Positions 40,111-48,839 of a stretch of 64,000 bases of DNA are shown one piece after another. The position numbers and the translations under genes were made by a program. Each line of letters starts with the position of its first letter. The stretch's first letter is position 1. This stretch comes from Luteococcus sanguinis (GTDB lineage: Bacteria; Actinomycetota; Actinomycetes; Propionibacteriales; Propionibacteriaceae): NCBI RefSeq assembly GCF_039527675.1, contig NZ_BAAAKI010000012.1, positions 1 to 64,000 on the forward strand, read 5' to 3'. The notes below the pieces were generated by a model. That model saw only the letters and a program-made list of their open reading frames with translations. It was not told the origin of the DNA and searched no databases.

Positions 40111-41616
40111 ATGGAACTTGAAACGAGCGCGCCCACCCCCGATGACCGCAGCACCGGCGATCGCACCTATGAGGTCGTGACCTATGGGTGCCAGATGAAC
40201 GTCCACGACTCCGAGCGCATCTCGGGGCTGCTCGAAGGCGCTGGCTATGCCCGCGCGCTGACCCCCGCCACCGATGGTGGCGCCGACGTCGTCGTCTTCA
40301 ACACCTGCGCCGTGCGGGAGAACGCCGACAACCGCCTCTACGGCAACCTTGGTCACATGGCCGAGGTCAAGCGCTCCCGCCCCGGGATGCAGATCGCCGT
40401 CGGTGGCTGCATGGCGCAGAAGGACCGCGATCTGATCGTCCGCAAGGCACCCTGGGTCGATGTCGTGTTCGGGACGCACAATGTCGGTGCGCTGCCCGTT
40501 CTGCTGGAGCGAGCCCGCGTCGAACAGGCCAGCCAGGTGGAGATCAAGGAGGCGCTGGAGACCTTCCCCTCAAACCTGCCCACGCGCCGTGAATCGCCCT
40601 ACTCGGCCTGGGTCTCGGTGAGCGTCGGGTGCAACAACACCTGCACCTTCTGCATCGTCCCGGCCTTGCGCGGCAAGGAGACCGACCGTCGCCCCGGCGA
40701 CATCCTCGCCGAGGTGCGCGCCCTGGTCGACGAGGGCGTGCAGGAGATCACGCTGCTCGGCCAGAACGTCAACACCTATGGCGTCGAGTTCGGCGACCGC
40801 ACGGCCTTCGCGAAGCTGTTGCGAGCCTGCGGTGAGGTCGACGGTCTGGAGCGCGTGCGCTTCACCAGCCCGCACCCCGCCTCCTTCACCGACGACGTGA
40901 TCGCGGCCATGGCCGCGACCCACAATGTGATGCCCACGCTGCACATGCCCCTGCAGTCCGGCTCGGACAAGGTGCTGCGCGAGATGCGTCGCAGCTACCG
41001 CTCCGACCGCTTTCTCGGCATCCTCGACAAGGTGCGCGCCGCCATTCCCGATGCCGCCATCACCACCGACATCATCGTCGGCTTCCCCGGCGAGACGGAT
41101 GACGACTTCGAGGCGACCATGCGGGTCACGGAGCAGGCGCGCTTCTCGTCCGCCTTCACCTTCCAGTACTCGATCCGCCCGGGCACGCCGGCAGCCACGA
41201 TGCCCAACCAGGTGCCCAAGCCGGTCGTCCAGGAGCGCTACGACCGGCTTCTGGCGCTGGTCAACGACGTTGCCTGGCAGGAGAACCGCGCCCTCGAGGG
41301 CCGCGAGGTCGAGATCATGTTCGCCGCCGGTGAGGGACGCAAGGATGAGGACACCAACCGGATGTCCGGCCGAGCGCGGGACAATCGCTTGGTGCATGTG
41401 GCCGTTCCGGACGATCCGGCGCAGCGTCCCCGTCCGGGCGACATGGCCATGACGGTGATCACCCATGGCGCCCCGCACCATTTGAACGCCGACGCCGGGA
41501 TCACCGGCCTGCGCCGCACCCGCGGTGGCGACGCTTGGCAGGCGCGCCACGCCGCGCCGCCCGCCCCGCGCGGGGTCCAGCTCGGGATGCCCACAGTCGG
41601 CCTCCCGCAGGGCTGA
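40111..41616 (+). CDS. miaB: tRNA-2-methylthio-N6-dimethylallyladenosine synthase
   Basis: MiaB adds the methylthio group to isopentenyl-adenosine 37 of tRNAs reading U-starting codons, following MiaA. The 501-residue radical-SAM protein has YEVVTYGCQMNVHDSERISGLL, VVFNTCAVRENADNRLYGNLGH, VGGCMAQKDRD (N-terminal cluster cysteines), VSVGCNNTCTFCIVPALRGKETDR (C-x3-C-x2-C), HMPLQSGSDKVLREMRR and a TRAM domain. A C-terminal extension of about 40 residues (RRTRGGDAWQARHAAPPAPRG) looks disordered. miaA follows after an inverted small gene. Confidence 0.97.
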   Translation: MELETSAPTPDDRSTGDRTYEVVTYGCQMNVHDSERISGLLEGAGYARALTPATDGGADVVVFNTCAVRENADNRLYGNLGHMAEVKRSRPGMQIAVGGCMAQKDRDLIVRKAPWVDVVFGTHNVGALPVLLERARVEQASQVEIKEALETFPSNLPTRRESPYSAWVSVSVGCNNTCTFCIVPALRGKETDRRPGDILAEVRALVDEGVQEITLLGQNVNTYGVEFGDRTAFAKLLRACGEVDGLERVRFTSPHPASFTDDVIAAMAATHNVMPTLHMPLQSGSDKVLREMRRSYRSDRFLGILDKVRAAIPDAAITTDIIVGFPGETDDDFEATMRVTEQARFSSAFTFQYSIRPGTPAATMPNQVPKPVVQERYDRLLALVNDVAWQENRALEGREVEIMFAAGEGRKDEDTNRMSGRARDNRLVHVAVPDDPAQRPRPGDMAMTVITHGAPHHLNADAGITGLRRTRGGDAWQARHAAPPAPRGVQLGMPTVGLPQG

Positions 41617-41635
41617 CGAGACGACCAGACGCGCG

Positions 41636-41667
41636 ACGGGCCGGACACCACGAGGTGTCCGGCCCGT
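41636..41667. terminator. Bidirectional terminator between miaB and the MT0933-like gene
   Basis: A perfect 14-bp stem, ACGGGCCGGACACC with GGTGTCCGGCCCGT, closes on ACGA between two convergent genes. Confidence 0.9.
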
Positions 41668-41680
41668 TGCGGGTTCGGGA

Positions 41681-41887
41681 TCAGAGGTTGCCGGTCTTGT
41701 CCTGGATCAAGGACTGACCCTTGTCGACCTGCTCGGAGAACTTGTCACCGGTCTTCTCGTCGACGATGTCGCCGGCGCGCTCGACCGCCTGGTCAACCTT
41801 GGCCTCGTTCCCATTCACGAGATCCTTGGCCTTGTCGACCGCGGAACCGTCGTTGAGGAGGTCCTTCGCCTTGTCGAAGATGCTCAT
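41681..41887 (-). CDS. MT0933-like antitoxin family protein (68 aa)
   Basis: The 68-residue protein starts MSIFDKAKDLLNDGSAVDKA and continues with KAKDLVNGNEAKVDQAVERAGDIVDEKTGDKFSEQVDKGQ, a lysine/aspartate-rich amphipathic pattern shared by the Rv0909/MT0933-like family annotated as antitoxins and resembling CsbD stress proteins. In mycobacteria the partner is the adjacent Rv0910 toxin; no such gene is present here, so the role is open and a stress-protein function is possible. AGGCAGGA precedes ATG 41887. It is inserted in reverse between miaB and miaA, which are usually neighbours. Confidence 0.85.
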   Translation of the reverse strand: MSIFDKAKDLLNDGSAVDKAKDLVNGNEAKVDQAVERAGDIVDEKTGDKFSEQVDKGQSLIQDKTGNL

Positions 41888-42017
41888 GTGTCCTGCCTTT
41901 CCGGGCCCTGGAGAGGGGGGCTCCAATGCCATGGTGCCCCACCCGGGGTCACTGGACCAGTGGTTGGCCACGTTTCCCGCTGAGAGGTGAGCTTCGGTTG
42001 TCCGCGACAATGGGTGG

Positions 42018-42938
42018 GTGCAGCCCCCCGTCATCGTCCTGAACGGACCCACCGCATCCGGCAAGTCGTCCCTGGCGGTGGAGCTCGCGCTCGCGGTTCA
42101 GGCCTCCGGGCGCGGGGCGGAGGTGGTGAACACAGACTCCATGCTGGTCTACCGGGGGATGGACATCGGCACCGCCAAGCCCACGATCGCGGAACGCCGC
42201 GGCGTCGTGCACCACCTCGTCGACATCGCCGAGGTCACCGAGACCGCGTCGGTTGCCGACTTCCAGCGGCTCGCCCGCGAGGCCATCGCGGAGTGCAGGG
42301 CCCGCGGTGTGGTGCCGGTGGTGGTGGGCGGCTCGGCCCTCTACGTGCACGCCGTCATCGACGAGTTCTCCTTCCCAGCCACCGATCCCCAGGTGCGGGC
42401 GCGCTGGGAGCAGCGCTTGGACGAGGTGGGCCCGGAGGCCCTGCACGGCGAGTTGGTCGCCCGCTCGCCGCAGGCTGCCGCGCAGATCCTGCCCGGCAAC
42501 GGACGCCGGATCGTGCGGGCCTTGGAGGTGCTGGAACTGACCGGTGAGTTCACGCCGAAGCTGCCCGAATGGACGGCGGCGATCGAGGGCGTGCACCAGT
42601 TCGGTCTTGAGTTGCCCCGCGAGCTGATGGACCGGCGCATCGACGAGCGGGTCGAGCAGATGTGGGCCGACGGGCTGGTGGAAGAGGTTCGTTCCCTGGC
42701 CGCGCGCGGCCTGCGCGAGGGTGTCACCGCCTGGCGTGCGATCGGCTACCGCCAGGTGCTGCAGTATCTGGACGGACAGATCGACGAGGCCCAGGCGCGT
42801 GCGGCGGTCAAGGCCGCCACCCGACGATTCGCACGCAAGCAGCTGTCCTGGTTCCGTCGCGACCCGCGCGTGACCTGGCTGTCGGCCGTGGACCCCGGGC
42901 TGGTCGCGAAGATCCTCGACTCGTGCGGGCTGGATTGA
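42018..42938 (+). CDS. miaA: tRNA dimethylallyltransferase
   Basis: MiaA transfers the dimethylallyl group to adenosine 37 of tRNAs, the step before MiaB. The 306-residue protein begins PPVIVLNGPTASGKSSLAVELAL (P-loop) and has VVNTDSMLVYRGMDIGTAKPT, GVVHHLVDIAEVTETASVADFQ, VVVGGSALYVHAVID, GNGRRIVRALEVLELTG and AWRAIGYRQVLQYLDGQ. The start is GTG 42018. dapF begins 53 bases after its stop, and hflX follows, as in many actinobacteria. Confidence 0.96.
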   Translation: MQPPVIVLNGPTASGKSSLAVELALAVQASGRGAEVVNTDSMLVYRGMDIGTAKPTIAERRGVVHHLVDIAEVTETASVADFQRLAREAIAECRARGVVPVVVGGSALYVHAVIDEFSFPATDPQVRARWEQRLDEVGPEALHGELVARSPQAAAQILPGNGRRIVRALEVLELTGEFTPKLPEWTAAIEGVHQFGLELPRELMDRRIDERVEQMWADGLVEEVRSLAARGLREGVTAWRAIGYRQVLQYLDGQIDEAQARAAVKAATRRFARKQLSWFRRDPRVTWLSAVDPGLVAKILDSCGLD

Positions 42939-42991
42939 CTCGGGCCGGATTCACGCGAGTTGCGCTCGGCTGGTCTGGGTACGGTGGGGGC

Positions 42992-43843
42992 ATGAGGACG
43001 TGGACTTTCGCCAAGGGGCACGGCACCAAGAACGACTTCGTGATCGTGGCCGACCGGAACAACCTGGTGCCGGTCAGCGAGGACGACGTCCGCTTCCTGT
43101 GCGATCGCCGCGGTGGCGTCGGCGGTGATGGACTGCTGCGCGTGACGCTGGCCAGTTCCATCCCCGAGTGGAACGGCGAACCCGGCCTGTGGTTCATGGA
43201 CTACCGCAATGCCGACGGTTCGATCGCCGAGATGTGCGGCAACGGCCTGCGGGTCTTCGTCCGCTACCTCCTGGAGGAGGACCTCGCCGCGGGGGAGCGC
43301 ATCGAGGTGGCCACCCGCGCCGGGCTGCGCTCTGCCTGGCCACAGGCCGATGGCTCGATCCGTACCTCCATGGGTGCTGTCACCCTCGTCGACGACGAGG
43401 TCACGATCGTCCATGCGGGGCACTCCTGGCCAGCCACCAAGGTCGACGTGGGCAACCCGCACGCGGTCGCCTTCCTGGACGAGCAGGACGGGGAGCCGTT
43501 GGCGCTGGGTGCGCTGGAACTCTTCCACGCTCCCGCCTGGTCGCCGTCCGAGGTGTTTCCGCAGGGGGTCAACGTCGAGTTCGTCGAGGTGGTTACCGAC
43601 GACCACGTCCGAATGCGCGTCTTCGAACGTGGGTCCGGCGAAACCCTGTCGTGCGGCACCGGGACCGTGGCGGTGGCCGCGGCTCATCTGGCCCGGCAGG
43701 GACGAAGCGAGGGGCAGGTGCGTGTGGACGTCCCCGGGGGCACCCTGCACATCGAGATCACCGATGGTGATGCATTCATCACGGGTCCCGCCGTAGTGGT
43801 CGCGCACGGTCAGGTGCAACTGCCCGAGCCCGACACCCGCTGA
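42992..43843 (+). CDS. dapF: Diaminopimelate epimerase
   Basis: DapF converts LL- to meso-diaminopimelate, for peptidoglycan cross-links and lysine. The 283-residue protein has FAKGHGTKNDFVIV, CDRRGGVGGDGLLRV, NADGSIAEMCGNGLRVFVRYL (first catalytic cysteine), VDVGNPHAVAFL and GETLSCGTGTVAVAAAHLA (second cysteine). Both catalytic cysteines are present. The peptidoglycan could therefore contain meso-DAP, although many Propionibacteriaceae use LL-DAP in the wall, in which case this enzyme would mainly serve lysine synthesis. ATG 42992. Confidence 0.96.
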   Translation: MRTWTFAKGHGTKNDFVIVADRNNLVPVSEDDVRFLCDRRGGVGGDGLLRVTLASSIPEWNGEPGLWFMDYRNADGSIAEMCGNGLRVFVRYLLEEDLAAGERIEVATRAGLRSAWPQADGSIRTSMGAVTLVDDEVTIVHAGHSWPATKVDVGNPHAVAFLDEQDGEPLALGALELFHAPAWSPSEVFPQGVNVEFVEVVTDDHVRMRVFERGSGETLSCGTGTVAVAAAHLARQGRSEGQVRVDVPGGTLHIEITDGDAFITGPAVVVAHGQVQLPEPDTR

Positions 43844-43952
43844 GGGGCGCCTCTTTGTCCATCAAGTTGTGGGAGCCCGGACGCGCCGCTGGCGGTGCCC
43901 TCGGCATAATCCCTTGGTCCCGGGCCCACGTGGGTGGCAGTCTTGGACGACG

Positions 43953-45437
43953 ATGACGCAACGATTTGACACTTCCGACGAGTTCGACGATGACCTTGAC
44001 GCCCTTGACGACGGCGAGGAGCTGGTCGACGAGGAACTTGACTGGGACGCCGATCCCGAGGCCACCGGCTACGACGGCCTCCAGCTCGAACTGGCCGAGC
44101 GACTTTCACTCAAGCGCGTGGCGGGCATGTCCACCCAGGTGGAGGACATCTCCGAGGTCGAGTACCGCGACTTGCAACTGGAGCGAGTGGTGTTGATCTC
44201 GGTGTGGACGACCGGTTCGGAGTCCGACGCCGAGAACGCGCTCACCGAGCTCAAGGCGCTCGCCGAGACTGCTGGCGCGCAGGTGCTTGAGGGCTTGATC
44301 CAGCGGCGCAAGTCTCCTGATCCGGCGACCTACATCGGCCGTGGCAAGGTCGAGGAGCTGCGTGAGGTCGTCGTCGCCACCGGCGCCGACACCGTCATCT
44401 GCGACGGCGAGCTGCAGCCCGCCCAGCTGCGCAACCTCGAGGACCAGGTCAAGGTCAAGGTCATCGACCGCACCGGGCTCATCCTTGACATCTTCGCCCA
44501 GCACGCCAAGAGCGTCGAAGGCAAGACCCAGGTGGAACTTGCCCAACTTCAGTACCTCAAGCAGCGCCTGCGCGGCTGGGGTGGCAACCTCTCCCGACAG
44601 GCCGGCGGCCGGGCGGCAGGTGGCGCCGGAATCGGTGGCCGTGGCCCCGGTGAGACGAAGATCGAGACCGATCGCCGTCGGATCAATACCCGCATCGCCA
44701 TCCTGCGCCGCCGTATGCGCGACCTGGATGGCACTCGCGAGACCAAGCGCGCAGACCGCAAGCGCAACCGCATCCCCTCGATCGCCATCGTCGGCTACAC
44801 CAATGCCGGCAAGTCGTCGCTGCTGAACCGGCTGACCAGAGCCGGGGTGCTGGTCGAGGACGCGCTCTTCGCGACCCTTGACCCGACCACACGACGCCAC
44901 ACCACCGGTGACGGACGCGTCTACACCCTCACCGACACCGTTGGATTCGTCCGGCACCTGCCGCACGACCTGGTGGAGGCCTTCCAGTCGACGCTGGAGG
45001 AGACCTCGGACGCCGATCTGCTGTTGCACGTGGTCGATGGCTCCGATCCCGACCCCTTCGGACAGGTCAACGCCGTGCGCAGCGTACTCAACGACATCGG
45101 GGCCAGCCACGTCTCCGAGCAGATGGTGATCAACAAGATCGACGCCGCCGACCCGGACGTGCTCCAGTCGTTGCGCACGGCCTTCCCGGACGCCGTCTTC
45201 TGCTCGGCCCGCACGGGCGTGGGCATCGACGAGCTGCGTGCGGTGGCGGAGTCCCGGCTGCCGAGCCCCGAGGTGCCGGTCCGGGTGCTCTTGCCCTATG
45301 GGCGCGGTGACCTGGTCGACAAGATCCACAAGGCGGGCCAGCTGCTGACCGTCGAGCACACGGGTGAGGGTTCGCTGGTGGATGCACGCGTCCACCCGGA
45401 CCTCGCTGGAGAGCTCGCCCCCTACGTGGTCGACTGA
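43953..45437 (+). CDS. hflX: GTPase HflX
   Basis: HflX is a ribosome-associated GTPase that splits stalled 70S ribosomes under stress. The 494-residue protein begins with an acidic stretch (about residues 1-40). It then has the HflX N-domain (ALAETAGAQVLEGLIQRRKSPDPATYIGRGKVEELREVV), a Gly-rich linker (GGRAAGGAGIGGRGPGETKIETDRR), and the G domain: GYTNAGKSSLLNRLT (G1), LFATLDPTTR (G2), DTVGFVRHLPHDLVEAF (G3), VINKIDAAD (G4), CSARTG (G5). The ATG at 43953 has only a weak ribosome-binding site (GGACGA). It lies 109 bases after dapF. Confidence 0.96.
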   Translation: MTQRFDTSDEFDDDLDALDDGEELVDEELDWDADPEATGYDGLQLELAERLSLKRVAGMSTQVEDISEVEYRDLQLERVVLISVWTTGSESDAENALTELKALAETAGAQVLEGLIQRRKSPDPATYIGRGKVEELREVVVATGADTVICDGELQPAQLRNLEDQVKVKVIDRTGLILDIFAQHAKSVEGKTQVELAQLQYLKQRLRGWGGNLSRQAGGRAAGGAGIGGRGPGETKIETDRRRINTRIAILRRRMRDLDGTRETKRADRKRNRIPSIAIVGYTNAGKSSLLNRLTRAGVLVEDALFATLDPTTRRHTTGDGRVYTLTDTVGFVRHLPHDLVEAFQSTLEETSDADLLLHVVDGSDPDPFGQVNAVRSVLNDIGASHVSEQMVINKIDAADPDVLQSLRTAFPDAVFCSARTGVGIDELRAVAESRLPSPEVPVRVLLPYGRGDLVDKIHKAGQLLTVEHTGEGSLVDARVHPDLAGELAPYVVD

Positions 45438-45469
45438 CCGGGGACGATGCGCTCGCGTAAGCTGTCGTG

Positions 45470-47521
45470 GTGCCTGAAGCCGACCAGTCCGAACCTGCAG
45501 CTCCGGAGGCACTCAGGGCAGCCGGCGTGCTGGCGGCGGCGGTCGAGAAGATCGGCGGCCAGCGGCGCCCCGGCCAGGAGAAGATGGCTGGCGCCATCGA
45601 GGATGCCTTCGAGACCCATGAGCACCTGCTCGTGCAGGCGGGCACCGGTACTGGCAAGTCGCTCGGGTACCTGACGCCCTCCTTGGTGCATCTGGCCAAC
45701 AACCGCGAGAGCCGGATCGTCGTCGCCACCGCCACGCTGGCATTGCAGGCCCAGCTCGCCAACGTCGACATCCCGAATGCCCTCGACTCCGTGGAGCGGG
45801 TGCTGGGACGGCGACCGTCACATGCCATCCTCAAGGGGCGTACCAACTACGCCTGCCTGCTGAAGACCCGCGACGGCGTCGTCGACGAACAAGACACCCT
45901 GCTCGGCGGCAGTGACCTGGTCACGGCGGTCTCCGAGGGCGCGGACGACACCACGAAGCTCGGTGCCGAGGTGGTGATGCTCCGCGACTGGGCGGAGGAC
46001 CAGTTCAAGGCCAAGGGGCTGGCCGACCGGGACGATGCGCCGCCGCACACCCCGCGCGCCTGGGGGCTGGTCTCCATGCCGGTTCGGGAGTGCCTCGGCG
46101 CGCAGCGATGCCCCCACGGTCAGGACTGCTTCGTGGAGCTCTCCAGGGAGAAGGCTCGCCACTCGGACCTGGTGGTGACCAACCACGCTCTGCTCGCCAT
46201 CGACGCCATGCACGGGGGCACAGCCCTCCCCGAGCACGACATCGTCGTGATCGACGAGGCCCACGAACTGGTCTCCCGGGTGACGGGGGCTGCCAGCGCC
46301 GAACTCTCACCGCAGTTGGTCGAGCGGGTCGCTCGCCGAGCGCTGGGCTGGCTGGATGACGACCTGGGCCTGGAGTTCCTCGAGTGCGGGGACGCGTTGA
46401 AGGCGGCCCTCGACGACACCGAACCGGGCCGGGTCACCGAACCCGACGCGGCCGCGGTCAGCGCCTTCGAGATCGTCCGCGATGTCTCGCGTCGCGTGGT
46501 CTCGGCTCTTGCGGACAAGCAGGGCAAGAAGGACGTCGACCCGGAGCGTTCCACGGCGTCGGCCGCAGTCAAGGAGGTCTTCGACATCGCCGAGCGGATG
46601 GCAGACCTGTCTCCCGTGGACGTGGTGTGGGTGAGCGAGCGCGAACGCTTCGGACGGCAGGCCAATGTCGCGCCGTTGAGCGTCGCGGGGCTGATGCGCG
46701 AGCGAGTGCTGGGCCAGGCGACGACCGTCCTGACGTCGGCAACCTTGAAGATCGGAGGCGGGTTCGAGCAGGTGGCCGGGCAGATTGGGCTGCGTCGCGC
46801 CGACCGGCTGGTTGAGGGCGCCCATGATGCGCAGAACCCGCTGGCATGGCGGGGGATCGACGTCGGCACCCCCTTTGACTACGGCAAGCAGGGCATCCTC
46901 TACTGCGCCACCAGCCTGCCCAACCCGCGCCGGGAGGGCATCACCGACGAGGCGCTGGCCGAGATCGCGGAACTCGTCTGGGCGGCAGACGGGCGCACCT
47001 TGGGTTTGTTCGCTTCGCAGCGAGCCGCCGAGGTGGCCGCCGCACACGTCCGCAAGCAACTGCCCAAGATGACCATCCTGTGTCAGGGAGATGCCCAGCT
47101 GTCCGAGCTGACCCGACGCTTCGTCGCCGAGCCGCAAACCTGTCTGTTCGGCACCGTCTCGTTGTGGCAGGGCATCGACGTGCCCGGGGACACCTGCGAG
47201 TTGGTGATCATCGACAAGATCCCCTTCCCGCGCCCGGATGACCCGTTGATGCAGGCCCGCCAGCAGGCTGTGGCCGAGGCGGGGGGAAACGGCTTCATGT
47301 CCGTCGCGGCGACGCACGCCGGGCTGTTGCTCGCCCAGGGGGCCGGGCGACTGATCCGCCGCACCAGTGACAAGGGAGTGGTGGCGGTGCTCGACCCGCG
47401 GCTGGTCACCGCTCGGTACGGCAGCTTCCTGAGGGCGTCGATGCCCGACTTCTGGATGACTCGCGACCGCGAGGTGGCGGTGCAGGCGCTGCGTCGTCTG
47501 CGGGCCGGACGCGAGGACTAA
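45470..47521 (+). CDS. dinG: ATP-dependent DNA helicase, DinG/XPD family
   Basis: The 683-residue helicase has GQRRPGQEKMAGAIEDAFETHEHLLVQAGTGTGKSLGYLTP (Q-motif and Walker A). The presumed [4Fe-4S] cysteines lie in YACLLK and in CLGAQRCPHGQDC. The DEAH box VVIDEAHELVSRV, TVLTSATLKIGGGFEQVAG, LGLFASQRAAEVAAAHV, FGTVSLWQGIDVPGDTCELVIIDKIPF and a final QGAGRLIRRTSDKGVVAVLDPR complete it. DinG-type enzymes unwind R-loops and damaged forks. The start is one of two adjacent GTGs (45467 or 45470). It lies beside lexA but no LexA box is seen at its own start. Its stop overlaps that of the DUF167 gene by a few bases. Confidence 0.94.
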   Translation: MPEADQSEPAAPEALRAAGVLAAAVEKIGGQRRPGQEKMAGAIEDAFETHEHLLVQAGTGTGKSLGYLTPSLVHLANNRESRIVVATATLALQAQLANVDIPNALDSVERVLGRRPSHAILKGRTNYACLLKTRDGVVDEQDTLLGGSDLVTAVSEGADDTTKLGAEVVMLRDWAEDQFKAKGLADRDDAPPHTPRAWGLVSMPVRECLGAQRCPHGQDCFVELSREKARHSDLVVTNHALLAIDAMHGGTALPEHDIVVIDEAHELVSRVTGAASAELSPQLVERVARRALGWLDDDLGLEFLECGDALKAALDDTEPGRVTEPDAAAVSAFEIVRDVSRRVVSALADKQGKKDVDPERSTASAAVKEVFDIAERMADLSPVDVVWVSERERFGRQANVAPLSVAGLMRERVLGQATTVLTSATLKIGGGFEQVAGQIGLRRADRLVEGAHDAQNPLAWRGIDVGTPFDYGKQGILYCATSLPNPRREGITDEALAEIAELVWAADGRTLGLFASQRAAEVAAAHVRKQLPKMTILCQGDAQLSELTRRFVAEPQTCLFGTVSLWQGIDVPGDTCELVIIDKIPFPRPDDPLMQARQQAVAEAGGNGFMSVAATHAGLLLAQGAGRLIRRTSDKGVVAVLDPRLVTARYGSFLRASMPDFWMTRDREVAVQALRRLRAGRED

Positions 47522-47784
47522 GGTCGAGCGTCCAGAAGGCTGAGGTAGGCGTCCCGGCAGTCGTCCGGGAACTCCACCAGCTTGGTGCGTGCGGTCTGCC
47601 CGCGGACTATCGTGACCTGTCGGGGACGCACGCCCAGCGCATCCGCCAGGGCCGTGACGACGGCGGTGTTCGCCCGTCCGTCGACGGCAGGGGCCTGCAC
47701 GGCGACCACGAGTTGGTCGTCGCCATGCCGGCCACCCACTCGGGTTCTCGATGCGCCGGGCCTGACCCGGACCTGGGCCCGCAC
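47518..47784 (-). CDS. DUF167 (YggU) family protein
   Basis: The 88-residue protein is a compact alpha/beta YggU-type domain: AQVRVRPGASRTRVGG, QLVVAVQAPAVDGRANTAVVTALADALGVRPRQVTIVRGQTARTKLVEF. The function of this widespread family is unknown. The start is GTG 47784, five bases after the lexA stop, so it is read with lexA and is probably SOS-induced by position. It is convergent with the DinG-type gene, and the stops overlap. Confidence 0.92.
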   Translation of the reverse strand: MRAQVRVRPGASRTRVGGRHGDDQLVVAVQAPAVDGRANTAVVTALADALGVRPRQVTIVRGQTARTKLVEFPDDCRDAYLSLLDARP

Positions 47785-47789
47785 GAAGG

Positions 47790-48590
47790 TCAGATCCGCC
47801 GCATCACCGCGACCACCTTGCCGAGGATGGTGGCGTCGTTGCCGTCGATGGGGGAGTAGAGCTCGTTGTGCGGCATCAGCCAGACCTGCCCGGCATTGCG
47901 CTGGAAGGTCTTGACCGTCGCCTCGTCGTCGAGCAGGGCGGCGACTATGTCACCGTTGTCGGCACTGGGCTGCTGGCGGACGACCACCCAGTCCCGGTCG
48001 CAGATGGCCGCATCGACCATCGAGTCGCCGCGCACCTCCAGCATGAACAAGGTGCCCTCGCCGACCAGCTGCTTCGGCAACGGGAAGACGTCCTCCACCA
48101 TCTCCTCGGCCAGGATCGGGCCGCCGGCGGCGATCCGGCCGACCACCGGCACGTTCACGGCCTGTGGGAAGTGGTCGTTGATGCCGGTGACGTCGGCGGA
48201 TGCGGCCGGGTCTTCCTGGCGCAGGCTCTTGGGAAGGTGCAGCTCCATCGCCCTGGGGCGTTTCGGGTCGCGGTGCAGGAAGCCCTTCTGCTCCAGCATC
48301 TTCAGCTGGTGGGCGACGGACGACGAGCTGGCCAGCCCGGTGCCCTCGCAGATCTCGCGGATGCTCGGCGGGTAGCCCTGGGCCTGGATCGCGTCGCGGA
48401 TGACCTCAAGCACCCGGCGCTGCCGGATGGTGAGGCCATCGCGGTCCATCGGACCCTCGGGCAGCTGGCGCACGGTGCTGGCGCCCTGGGCCTCGAACTC
48501 CTCGCGCACCTGCTTGAAGGAGGGTCGACCCACCTTCCGCTTGACCGGCTGCGCGGTGGTCCCCGGTGTCTGCTCGTCGCTGTTCGCCAT
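47790..48590 (-). CDS. lexA: LexA repressor
   Basis: LexA represses SOS genes until RecA stimulates its self-cleavage. The 266-residue protein has an N-terminal extension of about 50 residues before the winged helix (LTIRQRRVLEVIRDAIQAQGYPPSIREICEGTGLASSSSVAHQLKMLEQKGFLHRD). Its peptidase domain has the Ala155-Gly156 cleavage site (GRIAAGGPI), catalytic Ser190 in VRGDSMVDAAI and Lys227 in EATVKTFQ. ATG 48590. A LexA box (48622-48635) lies 32 bases upstream, so it autoregulates. The N-terminal extension (MANSDEQTPGTTAQPVKRKV) is longer than in Escherichia coli but usual in actinobacteria. Confidence 0.97.
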   Translation of the reverse strand: MANSDEQTPGTTAQPVKRKVGRPSFKQVREEFEAQGASTVRQLPEGPMDRDGLTIRQRRVLEVIRDAIQAQGYPPSIREICEGTGLASSSSVAHQLKMLEQKGFLHRDPKRPRAMELHLPKSLRQEDPAASADVTGINDHFPQAVNVPVVGRIAAGGPILAEEMVEDVFPLPKQLVGEGTLFMLEVRGDSMVDAAICDRDWVVVRQQPSADNGDIVAALLDDEATVKTFQRNAGQVWLMPHNELYSPIDGNDATILGKVVAVMRRI

Positions 48591-48621
48591 GGTCCGAGAC
48601 TATCGCTTTCGAATGTTGATT

Positions 48622-48635
48622 CAAACGTCTGTTCG
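48622..48635. promoter_or_regulatory. LexA box of lexA
   Basis: CAAAC-GTCT-GTTCG differs from the consensus CGAAC-N4-GTTCG by one base and lies 32 bases upstream of the lexA start. Confidence 0.85.
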
Positions 48636-48734
48636 ATGCTTTGCGTGGCGTGTCGCGAGTTCCTGTCAGCGGGCTCGTGTTGGCTCGACGAATGTGGCCC
48701 AGGGGGCTCGATCGAAAGGCTGCGAAAACTCATT

Positions 48735-48795
48735 CGAAGACCTGTTTGAATCGGGCGACATCTGCGCTACAGTCGCATCATCGAACACCTGTTCG
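48735..48795 (+). promoter_or_regulatory. Two LexA boxes flanking the promoter of the divergent membrane-protein gene
   Basis: CGAAG-ACCT-GTTTG (48735-48748) overlaps a -35 element TTGAAT (48746-48751). After a 16-base spacer comes the -10 TACAGT (48768-48773). A perfect CGAAC-ACCT-GTTCG box (48782-48795) lies around the transcription start. The two boxes are 47 bases apart, so LexA can clamp the promoter from both sides and give tight repression. Confidence 0.88.
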
Positions 48796-48839
48796 AGACG
48801 GATGGTCTCGTGCGGTTGTCTCACCAGAAGGAGTTGTCC

